Source of the DNA: Arenicola marina
Lineage: Eukaryota > Annelida > Polychaeta > Arenicolidae
Assembly (NCBI GenBank): GCA_964019135.1
Contig: OZ025249.1
Location: 3,286,001-3,350,000, forward strand
Direction of reading: 5' to 3'
DNA: 64,000 nucleotides
Positions within the stretch are counted from its first letter, which is position 1. Each line of letters opens with the position of its first letter. Under the pieces are notes generated by a model. That model did not search any database. It saw only the letters and a list, made by a program, of their open reading frames with translations, and was not told the origin of the DNA. The position numbers were made by a program, and so were the translations under genes. Below, one piece after another: positions 1-13,520 of the stretch.

Positions 1-1192
1 AGGCATTGCACGCACGGCATGAAAGGCATTGTACGCACGGCATGAAAGGCATTGCACACACGGCATGAAAGGCATTGCGCGCACGGCATGAAAGGCATTG
101 CACGCATGGCATGAAAGGCATTGCACGCACGGCATGGAAGGCATTGCACGCACGGCATGGAAGGCATTGCACGCACGGCATGAAAGGCATTGCGCGCACG
201 GAATGAAAGGCATTGCACACACGGCATGAAAGGCATTGCGCGCACGGCATGAAAGGCATTGCACGCACGGCATGAAAGGCATTGCACGCACGGCATGAAA
301 GGCATTGCACGCACGGCATGAAAGGCATTGCACGCACGGCATTAAAGGCATTGCGCGCACGGCATGAAAGGCATTGCACGCACGGCATGAAAGGCATTGC
401 ACGCACGGCATGAAAGGCATTGCACGCACGGCATGAAAGGCATTGCACGCACGGCATGAAAGGCATTGCACGCACGGCATGAAAGGCATTGCACACACGG
501 CATGAAAGGCATTGCACGCACGGCATGAAAGGCATTGCGCGCACGGCATGGAAGGCATTGCACGCACGGCATGAAAGGCATTGCACACACGGCATGAAAG
601 GCATTGCGCGCACGGCATGAAAGGCTTTGCACGCACGGCATGAAAGGCATTGCACGCACGGCATGAAAGGCATTGCACGCACGGCATGAAAGGCATTGCA
701 CGCACGGCATGAAAGGCATTGCACACACGGCATGAAAGGCATTGCACGCACGGCATGAAAGGCATTGCGCGCACGGCATGGAAGGCATTGCACGCACGGC
801 ATGAAAGGCATTGCACACACGGCATGAAAGGCATTGCGCGCACGGCATGAAAGACATTGCACACACGGCATGGAAGGCATTGCGCGCACGGCATGAAAGG
901 CATTGCACGCACGGCATGAAAGGCATTGCACGCACGGCATGAAAGGCATTGCGCGTACGGCATGAAAGGCATTGCGCGCACGGCATGGAAGGCATTGCAC
1001 GCACGGCATTAAAGACATTGCACACACGGCATGAAAGGCATTGCACACACGGCATGAAAGGCATTGCACACACGGCATGAAAGGCATTGCACACACGGCA
1101 TGAAAGGCATTGCACACACGGCATGAAAGGCATTGCGCGCACGGCATGAAAGGCATTGCACGCACGGCATGAAAGGCATTGCGCGCACGCTA
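1..1192. repeat. 23-bp minisatellite, about 52 copies
   Basis: Unit GGCATTGCACGCACGGCATG plus AAA, with frequent CACGCA/CACACA/CGCGCA variants. The array runs off the left edge. Cys/Met-rich frames through it are artefacts of repetition. Confidence 0.97.
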
Positions 1193-4100
1193 TTCATGGA
1201 CTCATACCATACGCAGTAGTTAGTCCAGTAATGTTGCTATGAAAAGTACATAGAAAACCGATTCTCGCATGCGTTTACCATGCATGCGTATGGAGTTGTT
1301 TCAGGTGCCCGGCTTCCACGTTTCTGTTGTCAGGGGTCGGTTGGTTATATGGCATTGTTATTCACAGACAAGAAACACACAACATGTATCTATAAACATT
1401 TCTGTAAGTATAAGATTATATAATGGAATCACGGCTTATATTTCTTAATTAAGCACATTCTTAATTACTATTTGCGAAAAATCGTAGCTGCGAAAAATCG
1501 CAAGTTCCTATTCTCGAAAGTTTTGCGATTTATCGCAGCTACGAAGTTTCGCAAGTAGTTTTTCGCGGTTGTCAGGGATAATTTTCTCGTAGCAACTGGT
1601 CTAAACGAACGCGCGCTTTTTTGCAGCGGTGGATATTAACATGTATTGGGCATTAACATTTAGTATTTGCAAATGTGAATAGATATAAAACTCCAGAAAT
1701 ATGACTGAGGGGGGTGGGGGGGGGGGAACTGGCAAATATGTCTGAGGCTGAAAGCGGAGCCTCTGTGTCTATACCCCCTCCCCTCACATGTACTGCGTAG
1801 ATCTACAGTGCGGAACATTGTGATGGGCGGACATCAGGCCCAAATTTAAATTAAGCTCAGGACAATATGCGACTATTCTATACCTATGGTATGGCATGTT
1901 TAACAATATCAAGGCAAAGTAAGCTAAACGACTTACGCACATTAGCCTAACTTACATTGGCAAGCGTAAGTGACGCTGTCGTCGTCGTATGTTGCAGATT
2001 TATATAGTATCCAATATCATGAATAGATCTACGAGACACGGTCACGGGTGGGACGCTTGGTCATGGTAATCCACTAGCACAGACCATGCAGACACTATCT
2101 CAGGTTATTTAAAATCTTGTAAAATTGTAATCCATTAATTAGACTTTAGCACTGAGGCACTTTGACAACTGACGCCGTGACGGCGCGACTAAACGTGTCA
2201 TGCTTCCAACCTGAACCACTCAAATGAGTGTAGGAGGCTTTTAGTAACTTAGTTTTTCGCGTGTTGATACCACTGTATACATGGTATACATGGTGTAGCA
2301 GAAACAAATCTTTACAACGTGCACTCGCGCCATTACTTGAAACAAAGTATGGGTAGTCTCTGTGACACGTACGTGAACATGAACGAAAGCGCACATTTCC
2401 ACAAAAAATTAAGTTCAAAATAAATTTTAAAATAAGAATTATTGTCTGGACTGGATAATTCAACATATGCTCCGTATCTCATATAACAGCAAACAAGCAG
2501 CATAGCAAGAAATAAGTGAGCCCAATCTTCTGAATCTTGAATCTTTAAATTTGCCGATTCAATCCTCATTAACTAAATTAATCCACCTCCGGGGGCAGGC
2601 AGGCGACACAACTCGCATGCCGGACCCCAGGGGCGGATTAATTTAGCATATATATATGATCAGAGATTATTCCCTATAGTATACGATCTCTGACATGCAG
2701 GCCCCAACTCGGTCAGTCGGAATCACATTTTGTAATTGTATGCTACATTTAGCCAAATAAAAGTTATGCAAGAATGACAGCGTGCTCGCTGGTCGTGACG
2801 CTCGATATGACGTCAATAAAGAAATAAACGATACAAAGTTGCAAAAATCATGAGTGCACATCACGCTCATCACTTCGCCTTGCTAGCAGGAGCAAGGATT
2901 TTGGGAAGGGGCGGGGGCATTGTAGATGTACTGCCTAAAGTATGTACCATGGATGCCCAAATTGTCGGAGTGCGTAAACATGGTAAAATATATGTAGTAA
3001 ATGGTCGAATGTAGAGTTGTCACAGAATAGCAAACTTAGACATAAGCGATATCGACTTCGCCCATTCACTTGCTGTTCAACTTAGCTTGTCACTTCACCA
3101 GGACAAATTTGGATAAAATGCTAGAAGTTTAAGAAAATCGAAACGACACATTCACAGCAACATTGATAGATATAGAGTCTATATTATGTTATTGCGCTAC
3201 ATTCACGTGCAACCCTCGATTCCAGACATCAATATTATTTCAGCGATTACGCAAAAACAGTCGCTTCGATTTTACAGAAATTTCCTCACTTTAAAGGGAT
3301 TGCCATGATCAAGTGACATGCCAAATATTACAGAAATCGTATGGGCAGTTATTGTTTTGTTGCATATGGAGCGTAACATATTCGAGGCACTTACGTACAG
3401 CGCCAAAACCATCGCTTCGACTAGGGTTAATTTTGAATGCACATTAACAGATAACTTTATTGCTGTAGATGTATTAGATCTAAATTTATGATAATATAAA
3501 TGTCTCGCTTCGATTTTCTCTGCTTTATCCTAAATATAATAATATAGGTTACTAAAGCAGTTGATGGTGGGGGGGGGGGGGGGTGTCGGTGTCACTTGTA
3601 CGTATAGCTCGCTGCTAAGTAACATCTTTGATGCATTGCGTCACAATACCTTTGACGTCACTTAATTAGCAACGCGCGCTTAGATTGGAACAAAGACGCT
3701 ATTTTAGCTGCACTGCGGCCTGATAATGATACCACAACATATCCATATAAACACCTTATTGTTGTTGAGATTCGTGAATAGATCTTCACGAAGCCTAACG
3801 ATCCGCTGTCGGAGCCTTCGTCGAAATAAGTGACTCGCCATGAAAATTGCCACTATGATTACTGACTAGTTGCGACTAGTTGCGAGACGTATGAACACAT
3901 CGCAAATTTTGCGATGAAAGTTAGGAAGATCTTTATCTTAAGTTTTCGAGAATACCACTTGCGATGAAACGCAACTTTTGCGATTTTTCGCAGCAATATT
4001 TGCGAGGAAGTCGAGTTGCGAAGATCGCAACTCGTTTGAGAATACGGGCCCTGGCCCGGAAACCGGCATGAAAGCGATGAGAACGAAGAAGAGACGCGTC

Positions 4101-4724
4101 GATAACAAACCGTTCCATGAAACCAATGAAGTGCCGTAATGGACACATACAGCCTTGCCTGTGTGACTGTGACCGCCCACACCACGTGGTGAGGGCCGCG
4201 CCGACTTCCCGAGGGGAATGTGGCGCCTTCGACTCCCACTTCGACTTGCCTCTGAGGAGGGCCGCGAGGGCTGCGGCCAACAGGTTGTCATGGCTCAACA
4301 CGCCTTTTAGATCTGTCACCATGTGACGTCACAAAGGCGTGCGTACCGACCGCGGGGCATTGTGGGAGAATCGGTGCCGCGGCTTATCCGAGCACGAGCC
4401 GCCGGTGACAAACACTCTCCAAGCACGCGGCTCATAATAGGGGGCGCTGGAGCAGGGAGCCACCTTCCCCGGGGAACTTGGGTGTCCTCGTCAACTACTG
4501 GCTGGAAGCCGCCACAAACTGTCATGGCTCGAGGATCAAACCTCATCTTTCTCGGGGGTGGGGGGGGGGGGGGGTTGCACTATTCTTTAGAGAAGTCCCA
4601 CACCATTGCCGCAATGTCATGACTTGACTGAATCAAAGTTCATCTGTTGATCTACTGAAGCTGCATGACATGATTTGATTGTCTTAAATCTGTCTTTGTT
4701 ACTAACAAAACAACAAACATGCAC
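1193..4724. other. Intergenic stretch without recognised gene
   Basis: Mostly AT-rich unique sequence with G-runs near 1,710 and 3,570. Related GCTGCGAAAAATCGCAA motifs lie in opposite orientation at 1,487 and 3,978. The minus-strand start GGGCCCGTATTCTCAAA near 4,050 looks like a MITE end. A GC-rich patch spans about 4,180-4,550. Nothing supports a gene. Confidence 0.5.
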
Positions 4725-5866
4725 CGACACCATCCTACCGACACCATCCTACCGACGCCATCCTACCGACACCATCCTACCGACACCATCCTACCGACAC
4801 CATTCCACCGACACCATCCTACCGACACCATCCTACCGACACCATCCTACCGACACCATCCTACCGACACCATCCTACCGACACCATCCTACCGACAACA
4901 TCCTACCGACAACATCCTACCGACACCATCCTACCGACACCATCCTACCGACCCCATCCTACCGACATCCTACAAACACCATCCTACCAACACCATCCTA
5001 CCGACAGCATCCTACCGACACCATCCTACTGACACCATCCTACCGACACCATCCTGCCGACACCATCCTACCGACGCCATCCTACTGACACCATCCTACC
5101 TAAACTATCCCACCGACATCCTACAGACAGCATCCTACCGACAGCATCCTACCAACACCATCCTACCGACAGCATCCTACCGACAACATCCTACTGACAC
5201 CATCCTACCGACACCATCCTGCCGACACCATCCTACCGACATCCTACAGACACCATCCTACCAACACCATCCTACCGACACCATCCTACCGACATCATCC
5301 TACTGACACCATCCTACCAACACCATCCTGCCGACACCATCCTACCGACACCAACCTACCGACACCATCCTACCGACACCATCCTACCGACACCATCCTA
5401 CCGACACCATCCTACCGACACCATCCTACCGACACCATTCTACCGACACCCATCCTACCGAGACCATCTTACCGACACCATCCTACCGACACCATCCTAC
5501 CGACACCATCCTACCGACACCATTCTACCGACACCCATCCTACAGAGACCATCTTACCAACACCATCCTACCGACGCCATCCTACCGACACCCATCCTAC
5601 CGAGACCATCTTACCGACACCATCGTTCCGAGACCATCCTACTGACACCATCCTATCGACAATATCCTACCGACACCATCCTACCGACACCATCCTACCG
5701 ACGCCATCCTACCGAGACCATCCTACCGACACCATCCTACCGAGACCATCCTACCGACACCATCCTACCGACACCATCCTACCGACGCCATCCTACCGAG
5801 ACCATCCTACCGACACCATCCTACCGACACCATCCTACCGACACCATCCTACCGACGCCAATGGGC
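4725..5866. repeat. 14-bp minisatellite, about 80 copies
   Basis: Unit CATCCTACCGACAC with point variants. It runs directly into a 5'-truncated SINE whose 3' tail (GCCATCCTAACGACC) resembles the unit. Confidence 0.96.
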
Positions 5867-5870
5867 AATG

Positions 5871-6016
5871 ACATGTGGATCGATGGTTCGAGCCCCCCTG
5901 TGGGCATGTCTGTGTGGTCGCAAATTGTAGGAGTTACCCCCGGGGACATGGCTCCACTCTCCCTTCCTTCTCCAATTGACGCGATATGACCACAAGTGGT
6001 TAAAGCCATCCTAACG
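5871..6016 (+). mobile_element. tRNA-derived SINE copy, 5'-truncated
   Basis: Shares GTGGATCGATGGTTCGAGCC (B-box GGTTCGAGCC), ACCCCCGGGGACATGGCTCC and TTGACGCGATATGA with the copies at 17.5 and 22.2 kb. The tRNA-like head with the A-box is missing; the break lies at the minisatellite border. Confidence 0.85.
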
Positions 6017-8059
6017 ACCCTCTACCGGTGCCTCCATACCGCAGTGCCCCTTCCGGCATACGCACACCGCCCACTACCGGACTTACCGTCAACACCCCTA
6101 CCGACACGCCCATACCGGCACTACCCCTCCCCAACTCCTACCGCTCCCTGCCGGTGTATGCTGTCTATTTATAGTCCCTGAGAGGGCGGTTCTGATTAAA
6201 GATTATCGAGTGGCTGGGGTCAGTTTTGCCCTCCGCTTTCGACCACAGGGTGGAGGATAGCCCCATAAATTCTGACCGTAGGAGGCGCCCTAATACCATG
6301 CTTTTCTCCCTTTCGCTATAATCAAATCGAGACCGGACAATCGATAACGTTAACAGTGGCCGAGTCGCCTCCGCCGTTCCCTCACACGATTCTGTCGAAG
6401 CCGTTAACGAGGAGAGACACATCAAACACGTCGAAATACCGAAATAAAGGCACTGACACGACTTTGTGTCGATGTGGGGACCCAGACTCCCTGACGGCCG
6501 CCAACATGTCCAATTAGCGCCACCAGCTCTATAGGGGGCGCCACTCCGCCCCGTTACCCCCGGGCCGTTTGACCCTCGCAGGACATTTGACATTATGTTT
6601 ACCATGTTACTGACACGTGTAACATTGACGCTCGTTCAAGTCGCACCAGGAACATGTCTGCAAGCCACGCACCGGCGAGAAGAGTCTACAGCTTTACAGC
6701 TTCATTTGTCTTCTTCCAGCCACGTTATTTATGACTCTGCATCACATTTTGCGTTGTGTCCATGCAGATCCACTGGCGTCAAGCATACAACATGGCGAAT
6801 CCACTAGTTTGCTCAGCCTCAAACAGATCGAACGCCTTCGAATAAGTCGTACGTCACGCGGTGGAGCCACCGCTGCCCCAGAGGGTCTCAGATTGGGGCT
6901 TGTAGAATTGGAGACGAGCAACAGGCCGACGATCACATTACCTGGTAATGCCTATATTTTTTTTTGTAACATAAGTATATACCACCGTACAGACATTCGT
7001 AACCTTTGAGCTTGGAACGAGCCAGGCTAATTCTTGGAGACCCCATCGGGGGTTCTCGATGAGTGCTGCCACCTAGTGGGGTCTTTTGGGGACAGGGGAA
7101 TCCAGATCTAGCCGTGGTACCATCCTGGACCATTGTTCCAAGCGCTCGGCATGTCTCCATGGTAATATCATTCATAACCATGGTTTCATGCCTATAACAT
7201 ACGGTATCAAGTTATACCGTTCTTATAACTGAAGGCCACTTCCGTTAAGCTGTTAAGAGCCCCCCCCCCCCCGATAGCACCCACATATTATCCATAAACC
7301 ATCGCAGTAGGCGACAGTGAAGTCAAGCTATAACTGTAGGTTACATCTTTGACCACTGTCTCAAGCGCATAGGATGATGTCTCCATGGTAACATCCTTTA
7401 CCATGGAATCCCAGCGGACAATATGCAGCGTCCGTGGTCATTGTCTTCAACAACAGAGGTCCTTTGTTCCAGGGAGTTGACTAAGAAGACAGCGATGATT
7501 CAGACAGGCACTTTGGTTAAACAGAATCTCGATGTCTGTGTACTATGACAGCAAGAACCGAATATTACCCCAAAAAACGTCCTGCTTTGATGATAGCCCC
7601 AGGGAGACAGACTGAGGCACGGAGCCCATCAGAGCAGCCTGCCTCATAACCCCCCCCCCCACACACACACACACACACACACTCTCTCTCCCAGTTGAGA
7701 ATGCCGGCGATCCGGGCTAGTGTTGGTGGGGGAGGGGGAGGGGAGGGGGGGACTAGGCGGAAGGGCAATTCTTGGATTCCCCCCGGAATGGGGATTAACA
7801 AGCCTATATCCTGTATTCTGATAATATAATGCTCCTTAGTTTTTGTAGCGTATCTTGTGACCAGTAATCTACGAGTATCGATGCCAAAGCCAGCTTACAC
7901 AACTGAGAGAGATAAGTTCACCCCAAACGCAAACTGGACAACATGCAGCAATGGCGGCTAAGAAACGCCAGGTATAACATTGTTAACATGTCGTGCAGAA
8001 GTTACCAGCAAGCTGAGACACCTAAGGCTGCCCAGTTGTTTGACCGGTGGCGCCGAGGG
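6017..8059. other. Stretch without recognised gene
   Basis: Begins with degenerate TACCG-rich sequence (to about 6,170), then unique sequence. C-runs lie near 7,260 and 7,650, the latter followed by a short (AC)n tract. Open frames of 60-146 codons on both strands show no family features. Confidence 0.5.
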
Positions 8060-8208
8060 TTGTGTCGTACGGTGGTGGGTTCGAGCCCGGCTGGCGACCA
8101 AACTGTAACAGCCAGGGTTCGAACGTGCGACCACCTCCACGGCTGGGTGATATGGCGGACAGACGCGGCCCGAGGGTAACGCCCTAACCACTGCACCAAG
8201 GGGTGCCT
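8060..8208 (-). mobile_element. tRNA-like SINE fragment
   Basis: Read on the minus strand, it has an A-box-like TGGTGCAGTGGTTAGGGCG and a B-box-like GTTCGAACCC about 70 bp later, followed by a second GGGCTCGAACCC. The spacing is too long and the fold too poor for a working tRNA. Confidence 0.45.
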
Positions 8209-8743
8209 CCCCTGGGGCGGCACTCAGTCAGATGGCGTACTGAGCACTGAGCACTGCTGGTAGAGATATCGCCATGCCATGTCCAGCGTCCGAGCCACAA
8301 ATAGGTACATTACCTGGAACAGGTGCCTGCTTCATATAGGCCAGATATAGACCAGATATAACGGGAACAGATATAGTCTAACAGCGACAAAATGCCGGTT
8401 CCGTGCAGCTGAACTGATCGAACTCTAACAGTGGACGAAGAGGGGAACGAACTTGGACTGAGACTGAGCACTGAGACAGCTGGGGCAGGTAACCCAGCTA
8501 CCAACAGATGTGTGTGGGTCCGGCCTGGGATACAGCCCTCCCCCCCACCCCCCCACCCACCCACATCCCTCTCCCTCCTGCTTACCTCCACACCGGCGCG
8601 CGAGTCTTGGGCAATACATTATCTGCACTTAAGCAATCTAACATCTATTGCTGGCCGCTGTTTGGGGGAAAATAAGGCTCGATCCCAGAAAACGCGCCTC
8701 CTTCCCGGTCTGAGCCGATATGCCACAGAGAAAACACGAAAAT

Positions 8744-9008
8744 CCAGAAGCACTGCAACCGGAAATGAGTACAAATAGGTTCCAGAAGCACTGATACCGG
8801 AAGTGGGTACGGAATGGCACCAGAAGCACTGATACCGGAAGTGGGTACGGAATGGCACCAGAAGCACTGATACCGGAAGTGGGTACGGAATGGCACCAGA
8901 AGCACTGATACCGGAAGTGGGTACGGAATGGCACCAGAAGCACTGATACCGGAAGTGGGTACGGAATAACCCCAGAAGCACTGATACCGGAAGTGGGTAA
9001 GGAATGGT
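8744..9008. repeat. 38-bp tandem repeat, about 7 copies
   Basis: Unit contains CCAGAAGCACTGATACCGGA followed by AGTGGGTACGGAATGGCA. The first and last copies are diverged. Confidence 0.93.
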
Positions 9009-9127
9009 CCCAGTTTCTCTATTTGGCTGCATGCGTTGTTCTAGATATTAATTTGTTTTGTAGGTTTCGGAAAATATATGAAAAGGATAACACACTCGTT
9101 CATGCACGCCATTGACCTACGTCACAT

Positions 9128-9640
9128 ATTCCTTGAGTAACCCCCACACCGCCCTTGATCTACCCCACACCGCCCTTGATCAACCCCCACACCGCCCTTG
9201 ATCTACCCCACACCGCTCTTGATCAACCCCCACACCGCCCTTGATCTACCCCACACCGCTCTTGATCTATTTCTGACCTCCCTTCGTCTATCCCACAAGT
9301 CCCTTGAGCTATCCCACACCTCCCTTGATCAACCCCCATACCGCCCTTGATCAACCCCCACACCTCCCTTGATCAACCCAAAAATACCGCCCTTAATCAA
9401 ACCCCACACCGCTCTGGATCTATTTCAGACATTTGAGCTATCCCACACCGCCCTTGATTTACCCAACACCTCCCTCGATCAACCCCCATACCGCCCTTGA
9501 TCAACCCCCATACCACCCTTGATCAACCCCGACGCCGCCCTTGATCAACCCCCACACCGCTCTTGATCTATTTCAGACTCCCCACAAGTCAGTTGAGCTA
9601 TCCTACACCGCCCTTGATTTACCCCACACCGCCCTTGTAG
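9128..9640. repeat. About 22-bp minisatellite, degenerate
   Basis: Unit CACCGCCCTTGATCTACCCC with alternating TCAACCCC forms and short deletions. An isolated unit recurs near 9,745-9,770, after a ~100 bp break. Confidence 0.9.
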
Positions 9641-10649
9641 TCGTTTTTCTATGTTCGGGCTAACCATTGTTTCTCACGTACGCCTCACGCCTGCCATTTA
9701 CTGTAACTGTCAATGTCGTGGCTCTCACAACGAAGATCGACCCCCTTGATCTACTCCACACCGCCCTTGATCTCCTAACATGGTCCCCATTGTGTATACT
9801 AACCCAGCCGTGATTCCCCCCCCCCCCACCACCCCCCCCCCGCCACGACCAGACCGCGGCCCGGACAGCACTTCTGGTGGAACAGCGCAGGCCTGAGGCC
9901 GGCCCAGCATTGTGGGTCAATGAAGCGTCCCACTGTTCCTGGGGAACTCAGTCCAGCCCGCCAACCAATAAGTGCCACACCCAAGACAGAGAGTGTCAGT
10001 CTGGTGGTGAAGGGGGTGCCACCGCCCCGGGGGGATCCCGCTGCCGAGACCAGTACGCCTTACCCCCCCCGCCCCCCCCCCCCTTCCAACCGACCCCGCC
10101 ACACACACACACACGCAAGTTCATTGATTGAATGCCGATGGACAAAAAAAAGCGTTTGGTTCGTGCCAATGAATTGTCTCGGCAGGATATGTTATTTATA
10201 TATAGAGAATCGGGGCGGGGGGGGGGGGGGGTAAGTCAGCCAGAAATAACAAAATGACCCCTTCAGCATTCAAGTGGTCATCGGATAAATCAAAGAACTG
10301 AGACAATCGTATTGTTACATTCTGCCCTGAAGCAGTCTATGCCAGGAGTGCTATTCAACTAAAGTGCCTGTTCCTCTAGACCGACCAATATCACTTTGAA
10401 ACTCGTTTTGATGTTCACGAAAAAACGTGGAGCATTTGGAGTGGTGCACTATTACGTCCGCCCTCTAGCCTCCATAATAAGGTGAATGACACAATTAGTC
10501 ATGGCTGAGAGTAATCCAATATGAGAGCAAATAACAAAACATTGTTAGAAAGATAACGGCAAATGCCTTAAAAAATCATAAGTCAGTTAAACCTAATTAC
10601 GAAAATGCTTCGGTGAACGCTGCACCTATGAACACGCCCGAAACCAACC

Positions 10650-12130
10650 AGGCACTGTAGTCCAGGCGGTACCCCTGAACACACCCCACCCCCACCAGTC
10701 CCTGTAGTCAAGGCGGTACCCCTGAACACACCTCACCCCCACCAGTCACTGTAGTCAAGGCGGTACCCCTGAACACACCGACCCCAACTAGTCATTGTAG
10801 TCAAGGCGGTACCCCTGAACACACCCCACCCCCACTAGTCACTGTAGTCAAGGCGGTACCCCTGAACACACCCCACCCCCACCAGTCACTGTAGTCAAGG
10901 CGGTACCCCTGAACACACCCCACCCCCACCAGTCACTGTAGTCAAGGCGGTACCCCAGAACACACCCACCCCCACCAGTCACTGTCGACAAGGCGGTACC
11001 CCTGAACACACCCCACCCCCACCAGTCACTGTAGTCAAGGCGGTACCCCCCTGAACACACCGACCCCAACTTAGTCACTGTAGTCAAGGCGGTACCCCTG
11101 AACACACCCCACCCCCACCAGTCACTGTAGTCAAGGCGATACCCCTGAACACACCCACCCCCACCAGTCACTGTAGTCAAGGCGGTACCCCTGAACACAC
11201 CCCACCCCAACCAGTCACTGTAGTCAAGGCGGTACCCCTGAACACACCCCACCTCCACCAGTCACTGTAGCCAATGCGGTACCCCTGAACACACCTCACC
11301 CCCACCCGTCACTGTAGTCAAGGCGGTACCCCTGAACACACCGATCCCAACTAGTCACTGTAGTCAAGGCGGTACCCCTGAACACACCGACCCCAACTAG
11401 TCACTGTAGTCAAGGCGAGTACTCCTGAACACACCCCACCCCCACCAGTCACTCTAGTCAAGGCGATACCCCTGAACACATCGGAACCCCACCAGTCACT
11501 GTAGTCAAGGCGGTACCCCTGAACACACCCACCCCCACCAGTCACTGTAGTCAAGGCGATACCCCTGAACAAACCGACCCCAACTAGTCACTGTAGTCAA
11601 GGCGATACCCCTGAACACACCCCACCTCCACCAGTCACTGTAGTCAAGGCGGTACCCCTGAACACACCGACCCCAACTAGTCGCTGTAGTCAAGGCGGTA
11701 CCCCCTGAACATCCCACCCCCACCAGTCACTGTAGTCAAGGCGGTACCCCTGAACATCCCACTCCCACCAGTCTCTGTAGTCAAGGCGGTACCCCTGAAC
11801 ACACCGACCCCAACTAGTCACTGTAGTCAAGGCGGTACCCCTGAACACACCGACCAGTCAAGGCGGTACCCCTGAACACACCGACCCCAACTAGTCACTG
11901 TAGTCAAGGCGGTACCCCTGAACACACCGACCCCCACTAGTCACTGTAGTCAAGGCGATACCCCTGAACAAACCCCACCTCCACCAGTCACTGTAGTCAA
12001 GGCGGTACCCTGAACATACCGACCCCCACCAGTCACTGTAGTCAAGGCGGTACCCCTGAACATACCGACCCCCACCAGTCACTGTAGTCAAGGCGGTACT
12101 CCTGAACACACCCACCCCACCAGTCACTTT
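10650..12130. repeat. 47-bp minisatellite, about 32 copies
   Basis: Unit core GTAGTCAAGGCGGTACCCCT, then GAACACACC and a variable CCACCCCCACCAGTCACT or GACCCCAACTAGTCACT segment. Two unit subtypes are interspersed. Confidence 0.95.
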
Positions 12131-12683
12131 AAAGGCGGCATGCTCCACGCTAACCAATAGACAGGCTAAAACATTGACCTTCAACTACCCTTGGTACGTG
12201 ATATCTGTGTGGACGCATATATTAGTAAACAGCCGGCGTTTCGTGGGCACTAAATAAAAGCTGCTCTCTAAAACTTTCCCGCTCTGAAGTTAATGTCGCC
12301 CACTCCGACATCTCCATCAATAAATCGAACAGGAAAAAAGAGACCCATTTAAGAAATGGATTCGTGATTTGGAAGTTTTTCCCCCTGGTTCCTGGCGGTT
12401 CCGGAGACGGACGGATAGTCGGCGGACTCGACACAGCGAGTTTTGTGAACGGAAGCGGCTTCCGCCAAGCAGACTTAGTCTGGACCTCTGAGCACTAGTT
12501 CCCCTCTCAACTTCACCCTCACCCTCTCCTGTCCTCTTACCCACCCCCCGCGACAGCCCCCGCCCTACCGCCGACGAACCATTAAAGCTGTGTGGAATAC
12601 AAGTCTTGAAAACAATCAACTTAATGCCCTGGCGACTACATCTATAGCAAGTCTTAATGGAGGCAGTCCTTCACTAATTGTTT
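12131..12683. other. Short unique stretch without recognised gene
   Basis: No repeats or coding similarity seen. It ends at the left boundary of a segment that recurs beyond the assembly gap. Confidence 0.4.
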
Positions 12684-13320
12684 CCCCTTGGCGACCCCCC
12701 GCCACGCCCTCCCCAGGTCCCTGCCCCCCACCCCTCCTGCCCTCCTGAACCACACAACCGCTTCCCATCAATAAGTACAGCTATGGACTGATACCATACG
12801 AGACACGCCAGGAATGTCGTCTCCGTTATTACAACAGTCGTGTCATCCATACCATAGCGCACCCTCAATGTTTACAGAATTATCCGGCCTTAGTTGGCCC
12901 AAAACAGTTGAACACTGCGCACATTTAAATGAAAATGTAAAATAGTCGCACAATATTTGGTCTGACAATGGCCACACTGACCAATAGTAATATCTGGTCT
13001 TTATTGCTAACATAATAAATAAAGGGGACACGAACGAACACGACCCGACCCGTGACGAGAGCACCCTCCCGGTGCGTGAACCCCTGCTCCTCTCCTCCCC
13101 CTCTCCCCCCCCCCCTGTGCCCTGATTTTCTAGTTTCATTGCAAGTACCCCCCCCCCCCCCTCATGTTGGGAGCGGTACACCGGTACTAATAACGGCGGA
13201 ATGGATACAGCCTTGATGTGCTATTAAAGCCCTTTAAATATTTACAATTGTAATAATTAAACGTTGCGGCTCTTACGCATTCCCCGCAGTGGGCTGGTCT
13301 CTGTGGCCCGCAAACTTTAC
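12684..13320. repeat. Left copy of ~640 bp duplication abutting an assembly gap
   Basis: Starts CCCCTTGGCGACCCCCCGCC and ends GGCCCGCAAACTTTAC directly at the gap. The copy at 13,521-14,166 matches it almost base for base, apart from a few substitutions and poly-C length changes. Confidence 0.93.
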
Positions 13321-13520
13321 NNNNNNNNNNNNNNNNNNNNNNNNNNNNNNNNNNNNNNNNNNNNNNNNNNNNNNNNNNNNNNNNNNNNNNNNNNNNNNNN
13401 NNNNNNNNNNNNNNNNNNNNNNNNNNNNNNNNNNNNNNNNNNNNNNNNNNNNNNNNNNNNNNNNNNNNNNNNNNNNNNNNNNNNNNNNNNNNNNNNNNNN
13501 NNNNNNNNNNNNNNNNNNNN
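13321..13520. other. Assembly gap (200 N)
   Basis: A round-number run of N, so its true length is probably unknown. Confidence 1.

Noticed and set aside
1-1192. CRISPR-like regular repeat spacing
   Set aside because: Units are head-to-tail with no spacers, and the context is eukaryotic; the same holds for all arrays here.
2572-2645. 22-bp inverted repeat around TTAATCCRCC as a mini transposon
   Set aside because: Only ~30 bp between arms and no convincing target-site duplication.
3560-3583. Long G- or C-runs (also near 4,560, 9,820, 10,215, 13,570, 33,460) as regulatory G-quadruplexes
   Set aside because: Mononucleotide runs are scattered through all non-coding sequence here with no consistent position relative to genes.
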